Shown here: positions 44,176 through 53,306 of the stretch, piece by piece
How positions within the stretch are numbered: the first letter of the stretch is position 1
How the letters are laid out: each line of letters begins with the position of its first letter
NCBI GenBank assembly: GCA_020161755.1
Contig: JAIUOS010000015.1
Location: 1-64,000 of the forward strand
Length of the DNA: 64,000 nt
Source of the DNA: Actinomycetota bacterium
GTDB taxonomy: Bacteria > Actinomycetota > Actinomycetes > Propionibacteriales > Propionibacteriaceae
Direction: 5' to 3'
Made by a program: the position numbers and the translations under genes
The notes under the pieces: model-generated
The model's database searches: none
The model's input: the letters and a program-made list of their open reading frames with translations, nothing else
Told to the model about the DNA's origin: nothing

Positions 44176-47100
44176 TTACTGCGCCAGGGACTTCACCAGC
44201 AGCCCGTCGTAGGAGAAGACCACCGGACCGTTGGTCGTCGACCCGGACAGGTAGGTGTACAGCCCGACCGCTCCGGCGCCCTGGAGGGCAGCGGTGGTGT
44301 CGGTCGTGCTGGACGTCCAGCTGGTCGGCTCCGTCGCGCCCTTCCAGGCCTTCGCCCGGATGGTCGTCGTCCCGTTGCCGGTCACCTGCACCCGCAGCTG
44401 GAGCACCTCACCGGGGCTGACGGTAAGGCCGCTGACCGTGGTCGTGGAGAGCACCGTCTCGGTGCCCCCGACGGTCCTCGCCAGGTAGACCGTGACGCCG
44501 GTGCTCAGCACCCGGACCTTCGCCCGGTAGTCGTTGCCGGTCGAGACGAGGCGTCCGATCGCACTCACATACTGGCCACCGCCGGTCGCCGCCTGGTCGA
44601 TGCCCACCGACACCGTCAGGTCGGTGTCCGCCGAGGAGACCGACGGAAGGCTCGCGGTGTAGCCCTGCCCGGCGGCGAGGGTGACCTTGCCCGTCCCGCC
44701 CGAGACCGAGAACTTGCTCGCACCCGAGGTCAGCGACCAGGCGCCGCCGGTGTCCGCACTCCCCCAGCCACCGGTGACCGTCCGGCCGAAGTCGTCCTTC
44801 GCCAGCGGTCCGGGAGCCACCACCGTCACCGTCTTGGTCACCGAGTCGGTGCCGTTGCGGTTGTCGGTCACGGTCAGCTTCACCGAGAAGCTGCCGCCAT
44901 CGGCGTAGGTGTGGCTGGCCGTCGCGCCGGTGGCGGTGCCGCCGTCCCCGAAGGTCCACGCGTAGGAGGCGACCGTCCCGTCGGGATCCGTCGAGCCGCC
45001 GGCGTCGACCGTCACCTGGAGCCCGTTGACCGTGCTCGTGAAGGCCGCGGTCGGGTTCTGGTTGGGCCGGACCGCGGTGACGCTCCGGGTGGTCGTCGCC
45101 GTGCCGCCGTCGTCGTCGGTCACCGTCAGCGTGATGGTGAACGCGCCGGCGTCGGCGTAGGCGTGGGTCGCGGTTGCGCCGCTCCCGGTGGTGCCGTCGC
45201 CGAAGTCCCAGGCATAGAGCGCGACGTTGCCGTCGGGATCGCTGCTGCCGGTGCCGTCGACGCTCAACGACAGGTCGGTGATCGACGCGGTGAAGGACGC
45301 CGTCGGCAACTGGTTGGGCGGGTTGACCGCGGTCACCTGGTGGGTGACCGAGGCGGTGCCGCCCCGGTTGTCGGTGACGGTGAGGGTGACCAGGTAGTCG
45401 CCGGCCACGTCGTAGGCGTGCGTCGGGCTGACGCCCGCCGCCGTCCCGCCGTCACCGAACGTCCAGCTGTAGCCGGTGACCGACCCGTCGGCGTCGGCGG
45501 ACGCCGCGGCGTCGAAGCCCACCGACAGGTAGGCCACCGTGCTCGTGAACGCCGCCGTCGGCAGCTGGTTGGCCACGACGGTCACCGACTGCGACGACGT
45601 GCCCGTCGCCCCGCGGTTGTCCGTCACGGTGAGGACGACCTGGTAGGTGCCCGCCGCCGCATACGTGTGCGTGGTGGTGGCCCCGGTGTCGGAGTGGCCG
45701 TCACCGAAGTCCCAGGCGTAGCTCGCGACCGTGCCGTCGACGTCGGTGGACGCCGAGGCGTCGAAGCCGACCTGGAGCAGGTCCTTGGTGGCCGTGAACG
45801 ATGCCACCGGCGCCTGGTTCGGGCCGACGCTGACCGGCGTCGACCGCGTGCCCGTCGCACCCTGCGGGTCGGTCACGGTCAGGGTGATCGTGTACGTCCC
45901 ACCGGCAGCGTACGTGTGGGTGGCGGTCGGCCCGGTCGCCGTGGCGCCGTCGCCGAAGTTCCACGCGTAGCTCGCCACCGGCCCGTCGGGATCGGTCGAC
46001 GCCGACCCGTCGACGCTCACCTGGAGGAAGTCGGCGGAGGTGGTGAAGGAGGCGACCGGGTTACGGTTCGACGCCGACCGCCCGGAGGCGGCGTAGTGCG
46101 CCCGGATCGCGTCCTCGGACAATGCCGTCGGGTAGACGGCGGCCTCGTCCAGGGTCCCGGTGAAGTAGGTGTTCGTCGAACCCGACCAGACCCGGTCACC
46201 GCCGATGCGGAACGAGCCGGTGTAGTCCTGGCTCACCGAGTTGCTGTTGCTCCCCACCAGGACGGTGTCGACCCACAGCCGCATCCCGCCGCTGCCCTGG
46301 CTCGCCACCAGGTAGTGCCACTGGCCGTCGTTGTAGGCCGACGTGCTGGTGAGGACCACCTGGCTGCCGGCGTTGGCGCCGAAGGACACCTTGCCGTTGT
46401 CCAGCATCCACACGTGCCGGTCGTAGCTCGAGCTCAGGCCACTGGTGGCGTTGCCGAACCCGATCAGCTTGCCGCCCTTGGTGGTGGTGGTCTTGAACCA
46501 CACCTCCTCGGTGTAGGCCTGCGGGGCGTTCCAGGAGTACTTGTCGACGACCAGGCCGTTGGTCTGGAAGTTGGCGGCGGTGTTCCCGGTGATCGGGCCG
46601 GTCTGGCCGCCGGTCACCGAACCGGTCTGGTTGCCCGTCCGGCCGTTGCCGCTCTCATCGACCAGGGTCGAGGAGATGGTGTTCAGCCGCCAGAACAGGT
46701 CGGGCGAGTCCGCGGTGACCGCCTGGCCGTAGGCGTCGGTCGGCGCCGCCGGCCACGTCTGGGCGCGTCCGCTGGCCAGGTAGTGCGCCTTGACCTGGGC
46801 GGCCGTGAGCGCGGACGGGTAGACCGCGACCTCGTCGAAGCTGCCGACCAGGCCGGCGTCGCTCGGCGCGCTGCTGTAGCCGCTGACCGAGTCGTTACCG
46901 ATCCGCCAGTAGCCGTCGTAGTCGCGCGCCGAGACGTAGCGCTGGTCGCGCCCGACCCGGAGCCCGTCCACGAACAGCTGCATGCCGTTCGTCGGATCCA
47001 GCGTGCCGACCACGTGGTGCCACTGGCCGTCGTTGATCGCGACCCGGCTGGACACCGGGCGCTGGGCGCCGCTGTACACCGTGAAGTTCGGCCGGCCCGA

Positions 47101-49125
47101 GGTGTCGAGGTAGAGCGCCCGGTCGCTGTAGCCGGAGGTGGCCGTTCCGGTCGGGTTGTTGCCGAACCCGACGATCCGTCCGCCGCGGGTGCTCGTGGTC
47201 TTCACCCACGCCTCGACCGAGAAGGTCTGCGGCGCGGTCGAGATGTCCCTGGTGGTGACCTTCGCGGAGTTGGCCGTGGAGGTCACGCCGGTGCCGGTCT
47301 CGCCGACGATCGCGCCGGCCGTGCCCAGGGTCATGTTCGTGTAGGCGCCGTGGTAGTCGCCGATGTCATCGACGGCCGCCGTGCCGGTCGGCTCGGTGAG
47401 CCGCCACAGGTGGGTCGCCCCGTCCCCGCGCACCACCCCGGCGTACGTCGACGGTGTGGCGGAGCTGACCGTGATGTAGCTCGACCACGCGCTGAACTGG
47501 TAGTTGCCCGACGCGTCCCTGGCCCTGATCTGGTAGCGCACCTGGCTGCCCGGTGTCAGCCCGGTGTCGGTGAAGGTCTGGCTCGGCATCTTCCAGAAGG
47601 TGCTGTCCTTGGTGACCGTCAGGATCTTCGCGCCGGAATTCCGGAAGACGTCGTAGCTCAACGTCGGGTCGTCGCGGTCCCAGATGCTGTTGAAGAGCAC
47701 CTTGACCGTGCCGGAGTCCGTGGAGATCGGGTTCGGGTTGAACGTCGCGTTGTAGATCGGGCCCATCTTGTTGGGCGCGACGCTGCGCTTGGCGAATCGC
47801 ACCAGACCCTGCTGGGCGACACCGTTGACGATCGGGAATTCCCCGCCCAGCACCAGGTAGTTGCTGTTGCCGGTGACGCTCCAGGCGGCCTGCCGGTCGG
47901 CCGTGTAGGTGCCGAACTCGAGGTCGGGGAACCAGTGCAGGACGCCCGGGTAGGACAGCCCGGTGAAGTCCCAGCCGTACGCGTCCTTCCGGGTGATCGT
48001 CCCGGTACCGAAGGTCGGCATCGCCCCGGCCTTCTGCCAGCGAGAACGCGGGCTGGTGTCGGGGAAGCCGCCCACGACCGAGCAGTCGTGGTTGTGCGAC
48101 ACGGTGTACAGCACGCCGTTCATCGGCCAGCTGTCGTAGGTGTCACCGAGGCAGTCCTGGACCCAGTTGATCGTGCCGGTGTTGGGGTCGGCGGAGAAGG
48201 TGCCCTCGAAGGAGGCTCCGGCGCCGTAGGCGTAGCCGGTGCCGAACACCTGCGTGCCGTCCGTGCTCAGCGAGGCGATCGCCCCGTTGAGGCCGGCGGT
48301 CCGGATGCGGGTGGTGGCCGCCCAGGGAAGGTTCGCGCCGGTGCCGGCGTCGATCGCGCCCATGCCGTAGGCGTCGGCGCCGTTGAGGGTCGTGAACGAC
48401 CCGGCCGCGATCACCCGGGAGTTGTCCGGGCTCATCACCATGGCCCAGGTGTACCCGCCGTCGCCCACCGGCGCCCACGCGGTGATCGCGCCGTTGGTGG
48501 GCGAGAACGCTGCGAACAGGGTGCGGGGCTTCCCGGCGGCGGAGCGGAAGTTGCCGCCCACGTACACGGTGCTGCTGGTGATGGCGAACGCGCGCACCTG
48601 GCCGTCGGTGTTCGGCGCGAAGGTCGTCAGCAGGCTGCCGGTCGCGGTGTCGAAGGCCGCGACGTGGCCACGCGCGACCCCGTCCACCGCGGTGAAGTCG
48701 CCACCGACGTAGATGCGGCTGCCGTCGGGCGCGGCCCGGACGATCAGGCCCTGCGCATTCAGCGAGTGGCTGAAGGACGTGACGGCGTTACCCGTGGTGA
48801 CGTCGAAGGCGAAGATGTTGTTGGCGTCGATCTCGCCCGCGCCACCGACGGCCACGCCCGGCGGCCGTGCCTTGCTGAAGCTGCCCACCACGTACACGGT
48901 GTTGCCGACGATGGCCTGGCTCCAGACCACGCCGTTGACCTGCCAGGTCGGCAGGGCGTCGGCGCTGACCGTCTCCGGGAGCGTGACCGTCGCGGCGGCC
49001 GGAGTGTCCGCGCTCGCCGTGGTGGCCGTGGTCACCCCGATCCCGACGACGGTGAGGGCGAGGGCCACCAGGACCCGCAGGGACGCCGAAACGGCTCGTG
49101 AAACTCGTGCGCTAAGCGTGAACAT
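44176..49125 (-). CDS. Giant secreted surface protein 2 (beta-propeller, Fn3, 2 LamG, 5 PKD, shared beta module)
   Basis: 1649 residues. Signal peptide to about 40 (TTASADT). Propeller-like repeats cover about 50-440, Fn3-like about 462-550, LamG near 557 and 797, five tandem PKD domains from about 1020 to 1435, and the shared module from about 1440 to the end (RAKAWKGATEPTSW). Same architecture as giant protein 1 but with one LamG fewer and one PKD more. No sortase motif. Its start lies 14 bases inside the flippase gene, so translation is probably coupled to export machinery synthesis. Confidence 0.9.
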   Translation of the reverse strand: MFTLSARVSRAVSASLRVLVALALTVVGIGVTTATTASADTPAAATVTLPETVSADALPTWQVNGVVWSQAIVGNTVYVVGSFSKARPPGVAVGGAGEIDANNIFAFDVTTGNAVTSFSHSLNAQGLIVRAAPDGSRIYVGGDFTAVDGVARGHVAAFDTATGSLLTTFAPNTDGQVRAFAITSSTVYVGGNFRSAAGKPRTLFAAFSPTNGAITAWAPVGDGGYTWAMVMSPDNSRVIAAGSFTTLNGADAYGMGAIDAGTGANLPWAATTRIRTAGLNGAIASLSTDGTQVFGTGYAYGAGASFEGTFSADPNTGTINWVQDCLGDTYDSWPMNGVLYTVSHNHDCSVVGGFPDTSPRSRWQKAGAMPTFGTGTITRKDAYGWDFTGLSYPGVLHWFPDLEFGTYTADRQAAWSVTGNSNYLVLGGEFPIVNGVAQQGLVRFAKRSVAPNKMGPIYNATFNPNPISTDSGTVKVLFNSIWDRDDPTLSYDVFRNSGAKILTVTKDSTFWKMPSQTFTDTGLTPGSQVRYQIRARDASGNYQFSAWSSYITVSSATPSTYAGVVRGDGATHLWRLTEPTGTAAVDDIGDYHGAYTNMTLGTAGAIVGETGTGVTSTANSAKVTTRDISTAPQTFSVEAWVKTTSTRGGRIVGFGNNPTGTATSGYSDRALYLDTSGRPNFTVYSGAQRPVSSRVAINDGQWHHVVGTLDPTNGMQLFVDGLRVGRDQRYVSARDYDGYWRIGNDSVSGYSSAPSDAGLVGSFDEVAVYPSALTAAQVKAHYLASGRAQTWPAAPTDAYGQAVTADSPDLFWRLNTISSTLVDESGNGRTGNQTGSVTGGQTGPITGNTAANFQTNGLVVDKYSWNAPQAYTEEVWFKTTTTKGGKLIGFGNATSGLSSSYDRHVWMLDNGKVSFGANAGSQVVLTSTSAYNDGQWHYLVASQGSGGMRLWVDTVLVGSNSNSVSQDYTGSFRIGGDRVWSGSTNTYFTGTLDEAAVYPTALSEDAIRAHYAASGRSASNRNPVASFTTSADFLQVSVDGSASTDPDGPVASYAWNFGDGATATGPTATHTYAAGGTYTITLTVTDPQGATGTRSTPVSVGPNQAPVASFTATKDLLQVGFDASASTDVDGTVASYAWDFGDGHSDTGATTTHTYAAAGTYQVVLTVTDNRGATGTSSQSVTVVANQLPTAAFTSTVAYLSVGFDAAASADADGSVTGYSWTFGDGGTAAGVSPTHAYDVAGDYLVTLTVTDNRGGTASVTHQVTAVNPPNQLPTASFTASITDLSLSVDGTGSSDPDGNVALYAWDFGDGTTGSGATATHAYADAGAFTITLTVTDDDGGTATTTRSVTAVRPNQNPTAAFTSTVNGLQVTVDAGGSTDPDGTVASYAWTFGDGGTATGATASHTYADGGSFSVKLTVTDNRNGTDSVTKTVTVVAPGPLAKDDFGRTVTGGWGSADTGGAWSLTSGASKFSVSGGTGKVTLAAGQGYTASLPSVSSADTDLTVSVGIDQAATGGGQYVSAIGRLVSTGNDYRAKVRVLSTGVTVYLARTVGGTETVLSTTTVSGLTVSPGEVLQLRVQVTGNGTTTIRAKAWKGATEPTSWTSSTTDTTAALQGAGAVGLYTYLSGSTTNGPVVFSYDGLLVKSLAQ

Positions 49126-50401
49126 CGCAGGTCCTAGCTGTCGTGAGGTCGCCCGTGGAACCGGTCGATTCAGGATGGATCAGTGGTCGGAGGGCGAACT
49201 GGCGAACCAGGATCCCGCCGAGGAAGAGCCCCGTCGCCAGCGCGTACGGGGTCAGGGATGCACTCAGCCCGAGCGGACCCAGCAGGAGCCACACCAGGGA
49301 GAGCGCGATCGTGGCGTCGACCGCGCGGCAGGCGAGCACGATCGGCTGCCTGCCCAGGACGGCGCCCAGGGATGCGAAGGGTTGCACGGTCGCCGAACCG
49401 GCCACGTACAGGGCCCAGCCGGCGACGGCGATCTGGTCGACGCTGAACGACGGCCCGGTGACCAGGTGGCCGAGGTACGGGGAGAGCAGGGTGAGCGCTG
49501 CACCGGCCGCGAGCGCGGCGCCGCACAGCTTCAAAGAGGCGTTCCGCGCGCGGGCGGCCAGCCGTGCGGCCGGCTGCCGGCGGTCACGCACGTAGCTGGT
49601 CAGCAGGTACGAGCCCAGCCCCTGCACGATCAGCAGGGCCGGGGCGACGAAGATGCGAGCGGCCTCGACCTGGCCGAGCGCGGCCTGGCCGAGGATGAGG
49701 ATCACGATCGTGCGTGACGCGGTGAGCAGGCCCGGGGTGACACTCACCTGCAGGCCGCGCATGGTGCCGAAGAGGGCGACCTGACGAATGCCTGCCACGG
49801 TGACCGGGACGACCGTCCGCTCGTCCGCCGAGATGAGGATCAGGCCGGCGACGATCCCTGCGGTCTGCCCGACGAAGAGTGCCAGCAGGAAGACGCCGAC
49901 GTTGATCGGGCCGTTGAGGTAGCAGATGCCGAGCGTGCCGAGGCTGAACACCAGCGCCGTCGAGTCGAGCACCACCAGGCGCCAGAACCGCATGGTCGCC
50001 ATCAGGATTCGTCGCACCAGCTCCTCGAGCTGGAAGGCGCCGAGCGCGAGCCCGAACCAGACGCCCTCGACCGGCGTCAGCAGGCCGAGGCCGACCATCG
50101 AGCCGGCGGTGACCAGCACGCTGAGCAGGCAGATGATCACGGCCATGCCCTCGAGCCCGCCGCGGACGACCCGGTCGCCGCGGTCGAGGATGACCAGGGA
50201 GTCACCGATGATGCCGCTGGCGAGCGTCGTGGCGAGGACGATGACGCCGAGGCTGAGGCTGATCACGCCCAGCCCGGACGCGCCGAGCAGCCAGGCCGCC
50301 AGCACCTGGAGCAGGAAGCTCCCCAGGGCCTGCCAGACCTGCGCCACGGCCGCGCCGGCCGCGGGTGCCCGGACGATCCGTCCGATCCGATCGGCGATCA
50401 C
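49112..50401 (-). CDS. Polysaccharide flippase-like membrane protein (MATE/MOP superfamily)
   Basis: 429 residues from GTG 50401, overlapping the stop of the lipoprotein gene (GTGA). About twelve hydrophobic segments in the Wzx/MurJ pattern (QVWQALGSFLLQVLAAWLLG at the start, TVQPFASLGAVLGRQ late). It would move lipid-linked repeat units across the membrane. An upstream open extension to 51442 has no sense. It overlaps giant protein 2 by 14 bases. Confidence 0.8.
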   Translation of the reverse strand: MIADRIGRIVRAPAAGAAVAQVWQALGSFLLQVLAAWLLGASGLGVISLSLGVIVLATTLASGIIGDSLVILDRGDRVVRGGLEGMAVIICLLSVLVTAGSMVGLGLLTPVEGVWFGLALGAFQLEELVRRILMATMRFWRLVVLDSTALVFSLGTLGICYLNGPINVGVFLLALFVGQTAGIVAGLILISADERTVVPVTVAGIRQVALFGTMRGLQVSVTPGLLTASRTIVILILGQAALGQVEAARIFVAPALLIVQGLGSYLLTSYVRDRRQPAARLAARARNASLKLCGAALAAGAALTLLSPYLGHLVTGPSFSVDQIAVAGWALYVAGSATVQPFASLGAVLGRQPIVLACRAVDATIALSLVWLLLGPLGLSASLTPYALATGLFLGGILVRQFALRPLIHPESTGSTGDLTTARTCDVHA

Positions 50402-51039
50402 TGGCTGAGCCCTCCCCGGAACACCGCGGAGGTGTGCACCCCGTCGAAGTCGACGACGACGGTGACCTTGGACCGCGAGGACTTCGGCACCGCGAACGCG
50501 TACTTCGCTGTGGCGGTGGCGCCCAGCTTGAGGGTGCCGGAGAAGTCCTGCACCTTGGCCTTCTGCACGTAGACCGGCGAGACGTCCTTGCCATCCTTGT
50601 CCAGCACGGTGACCACGACGGTGTCGAGCGACAGCGCCCTCTTGGAGCCGTTGGTGATGCTCAGGGTGAGCACGGCGTACTGCCGTCCGGGGAAGGCCCC
50701 GGGCCCCTTGTCGGTCTCCTTGCCGAACGCGACGTCCTTGACCTTGAGCGCCACCCCGTCGGGGTACTTCACGGTCGAGGTCGTGTCGGCCGGCTTGGCC
50801 GTGATGGTCGGCGTGGCGGCGGATCCGCGGTTCACCTTGGGAACCGGCTGGTCCTTCGTCGGCTTCGGCGGCGTCGTCGTGGGCGCGGCCGATGGCTCGG
50901 ACGTACTGCCCGACGTTGTTGATGCGCTCGGCACCGGCGTCTGCGACGGTTGGTCCTGACCACCCGTGCACCCCGCGCCGGCGAGAACGACGATTGTCAA
51001 CCCGCCAATGGCGAGTCTTCTCCCCCAGACCCCCAACAT
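50398..51039 (-). CDS. Lipoprotein with DUF4352-like beta domain
   Basis: 213 residues from ATG 51039, with a G8 tract eight bases upstream. Lipobox LAGAGC, a long Pro/Ser/Thr spacer (about 25-75), then an immunoglobulin-like domain (VKDVAFGKE, YAVLTLSITNGSKRALSLDTVVV) like DUF4352. Co-transcribed with the flippase and giant protein 2. It may be an envelope-side assembly or anchoring factor. ATG 51057 is also in frame but less well placed. Confidence 0.75.
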   Translation of the reverse strand: MLGVWGRRLAIGGLTIVVLAGAGCTGGQDQPSQTPVPSASTTSGSTSEPSAAPTTTPPKPTKDQPVPKVNRGSAATPTITAKPADTTSTVKYPDGVALKVKDVAFGKETDKGPGAFPGRQYAVLTLSITNGSKRALSLDTVVVTVLDKDGKDVSPVYVQKAKVQDFSGTLKLGATATAKYAFAVPKSSRSKVTVVVDFDGVHTSAVFRGGLSQ

Positions 51040-51212
51040 TCTTGCTTCCCCCCCCAAGGACGCATGAAACTGTGGAAGGCGGCAACATCGCGGCGCGGTC
51101 GCCGACCCCAGATTTGGGCCTGCCCACGCGGCTAGAAACTCCCCCCGCCCACCAAGTTACCACTCCGCACGACGGGCCTACCAGAGAGAAGTCCGGGATG
51201 CGGGCGGCAATG

Positions 51213-52388
51213 CTACCCCTGGCGCACGGCGCCGACGGCGTTCGCGGGCAGGGCCAGCGCGTCGAGCAGGCCCGCGACGTAGCGGTCGTGCGAGAACCGC
51301 TCGGCCACGATCGGAGCCGCCGACAAGGCCCCGGACGCCTGCGCGGGCCAGTCGTCGACGAGTTCCCGGACCGCGTCGGCCAGTGCGTCGCTGTCGCCCG
51401 GCCGGACCCGACGGACCGACCCACTGGCCTGCGTCGCTTCACGAATGCCGGCCAGGTCGCTGACCACGGCCGGCCGGGCGGCGAGCGCAGCCTCCACGGC
51501 GACGTTGCCGAACGACTCGTCGAGGAGCGACGGCATGAGCACGATGTCGGCCCGCTCCAGTTCCGGCCAGACCTCCCGCTGGAACCCCACGAAGGTGACG
51601 CGCTCCGTCAGGCCGAGTCGGGCCACCATCGCCTCGGTCTCGTCGAGGAAGGAAGCGTTGCCGGCGAACACGGAGCCGACGATGCGCAGGTGCGCCTCCA
51701 GCCCCTCCTCCCGCAGCCGGCCCAGCGCCTCGATCGCCACGAGCACCCCCTTGCGCTCGGAGATGCGTCCGACGTAGACCAGCTGGACGGGACCGGTCAG
51801 GGCCGGGCGGGGCGGAACCACCGCCGGCGGGCCCGGCACCGCGTTGTGCACGACAACGGTCCGGGCGGCGAGGCGCGGCACGGACGCCGCGAGCACGTCC
51901 AGGGTGTGGTGGCTGTTCGCGATGATGCGGTGGGCGCAGAACAGGGGCAGGTAGAGCACCCGGAGCAGCCAGCCGGAGAGCGCCTGCTCGGCCTCGTGCA
52001 GGTGGCAGGCCACCCGGACCCCGGGCACGAGCCGGCCGAGCACCAGCCACAGCGGCTGGGTGACGGTGTTCACGACCAGCACGGCCGGCCGGGCGCGCCA
52101 CAGGATGCGGGTCGCCGCCGGCAGTGCCCTGAACGCCTGCACCGCGAGGCCGGCCACCCCACGGACCGACATGCTGCCCTTGCGGAGGATCGGCGTCGGC
52201 TGGTGGACGACCTCGGCGCCGGCGGCCTCCAGCTCGTCCACCAGCGGGCCGGTCTCCGGCACGGCCACGACCACCCGGTAGCCGGACGCCGCGATCCCGC
52301 GCGCCGCTTCCAGCAGCATCCGGTCGGAGCCGAACAGGTCCGCGCCCGGGTTCGCGAACAACACCCGGCGCGGGCCGGCAGGGGTCAC
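51213..52388 (-). CDS. GT4 family glycosyltransferase
   Basis: 391 residues from GTG 52388 (GTGA overlap with the upstream gene). GT-B fold: ANPGADLFGSDRMLLEAA near residue 10, HEAEQALSGW midway, and the donor-site region VGRISERKGVLVAIEAL with the E-x7-E segment (LLDESFGNVAVEAALA). Likely adds a sugar to the EPS repeat unit at the cytoplasmic face. Donor and linkage unknown. Confidence 0.88.
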   Translation of the reverse strand: MTPAGPRRVLFANPGADLFGSDRMLLEAARGIAASGYRVVVAVPETGPLVDELEAAGAEVVHQPTPILRKGSMSVRGVAGLAVQAFRALPAATRILWRARPAVLVVNTVTQPLWLVLGRLVPGVRVACHLHEAEQALSGWLLRVLYLPLFCAHRIIANSHHTLDVLAASVPRLAARTVVVHNAVPGPPAVVPPRPALTGPVQLVYVGRISERKGVLVAIEALGRLREEGLEAHLRIVGSVFAGNASFLDETEAMVARLGLTERVTFVGFQREVWPELERADIVLMPSLLDESFGNVAVEAALAARPAVVSDLAGIREATQASGSVRRVRPGDSDALADAVRELVDDWPAQASGALSAAPIVAERFSHDRYVAGLLDALALPANAVGAVRQG

Positions 52389-53287
52389 GGCGTCTGCCTG
52401 CCCGACGAATCCGCCCCCGCCGCCTGCGTGGGCCAGTAGCGGTCGACGAGCTGCCGCGTGCTCGCGATGTTCCGCGCGGACGACGCTCCGAAGACGATGG
52501 CCTCGATGTGGGGCTGCGCGCAGACCCACTCGATCGCCTCCTCCGGGGGGATCGCCCCGGAGGCGTACACCGACATCGCCACCGCCCGGAAGCGGTTCTC
52601 GTCCAGCAGCCGGCGGTAGGCGTCGATGCCGCCCGACATCCGGAAGCCGATCTTGTTGATGTTCGAGCAGATCAGCGGGTTCTCGATCCCCACGGCGTTG
52701 AGCCGCTCGACCGCCAGCGGCAGGTTCATGGTGATGAAGCCGGGCTCGGCGTCGTACTTCTCCCGGACGTGCCGGGCGAACACCTCGAAGGCGCCGTTGA
52801 ACCCCATGCCGAGCAGCAGGTCGGTGACCACGTTCTGGAGCCACACCACCGGGGTGGGCAGCCCGGCGAACATCTTCATCTCCGCGTCGACCAGGAGCGT
52901 CAGCACGCCCTCGATCTCCTTGCGCGCCATCGACCGTGTGCCGCGGACGGCCGCGTCCAGCAGCCCGCCGTCGGGCAGGAACTTCTGGATCGCACCCACC
53001 ATGCCGTCGGTCGTGACCGCGTTCGCGTACTTGTGGGCGTAGGGCATGCCCGGCAGCACGGTGAACTCGGGGAACTCGTCCCGGTGCGCCCGGAAGTGGT
53101 CGGCGATGGCACCCATCCGGTCGTGCGTGGTGCACATGAACGAGTGGATGCCCTCGGCGTACGCAGCCTCCAGGACGGCGATGATCGCCTCGTCGTCCTG
53201 GAACTGCATCTGTTGCTGCCTGGCCTTCTCCTCGGACATGTGGTTCACCCCGAAGAACTGGTTGTCCCCCAGCAGAAGTCGCTCCAT
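52385..53287 (-). CDS. Conserved protein of unknown function, TIM-barrel-like
   Basis: 300 residues, with a G6 tract nine bases before the ATG. It begins ERLLLGDNQFFGVNHMSEEK. The C-terminal IEAIVFGASSARNIASTRQLVDR recalls the final strand of aldo/keto reductases, but the usual catalytic D/Y/K/H tetrad is not evident. It is tightly coupled to the GT4 gene and 19 bases after the oxidoreductase gene, so it may act on the same nucleotide sugar. I cannot assign a reaction. Confidence 0.72.
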   Translation of the reverse strand: MERLLLGDNQFFGVNHMSEEKARQQQMQFQDDEAIIAVLEAAYAEGIHSFMCTTHDRMGAIADHFRAHRDEFPEFTVLPGMPYAHKYANAVTTDGMVGAIQKFLPDGGLLDAAVRGTRSMARKEIEGVLTLLVDAEMKMFAGLPTPVVWLQNVVTDLLLGMGFNGAFEVFARHVREKYDAEPGFITMNLPLAVERLNAVGIENPLICSNINKIGFRMSGGIDAYRRLLDENRFRAVAMSVYASGAIPPEEAIEWVCAQPHIEAIVFGASSARNIASTRQLVDRYWPTQAAGADSSGRQTP

Positions 53288-53306
53288 GATTCCCGTCCCC
53301 CCGTTC

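Noticed and set aside
44911-49101. A 1396-residue plus-strand open frame opposite giant protein 2
   Set aside because: Same reason: antisense to PKD/LamG repeats, with low-complexity composition and no recognisable fold.
32650-49125. Sortase anchoring of the giant proteins
   Set aside because: Both C-termini end in the beta module without an LPxTG-like motif, hydrophobic helix or basic tail.
50402-51442. N-terminal extension of the flippase frame
   Set aside because: It overlaps the lipoprotein gene, is not membrane-like, and shows shadow composition.
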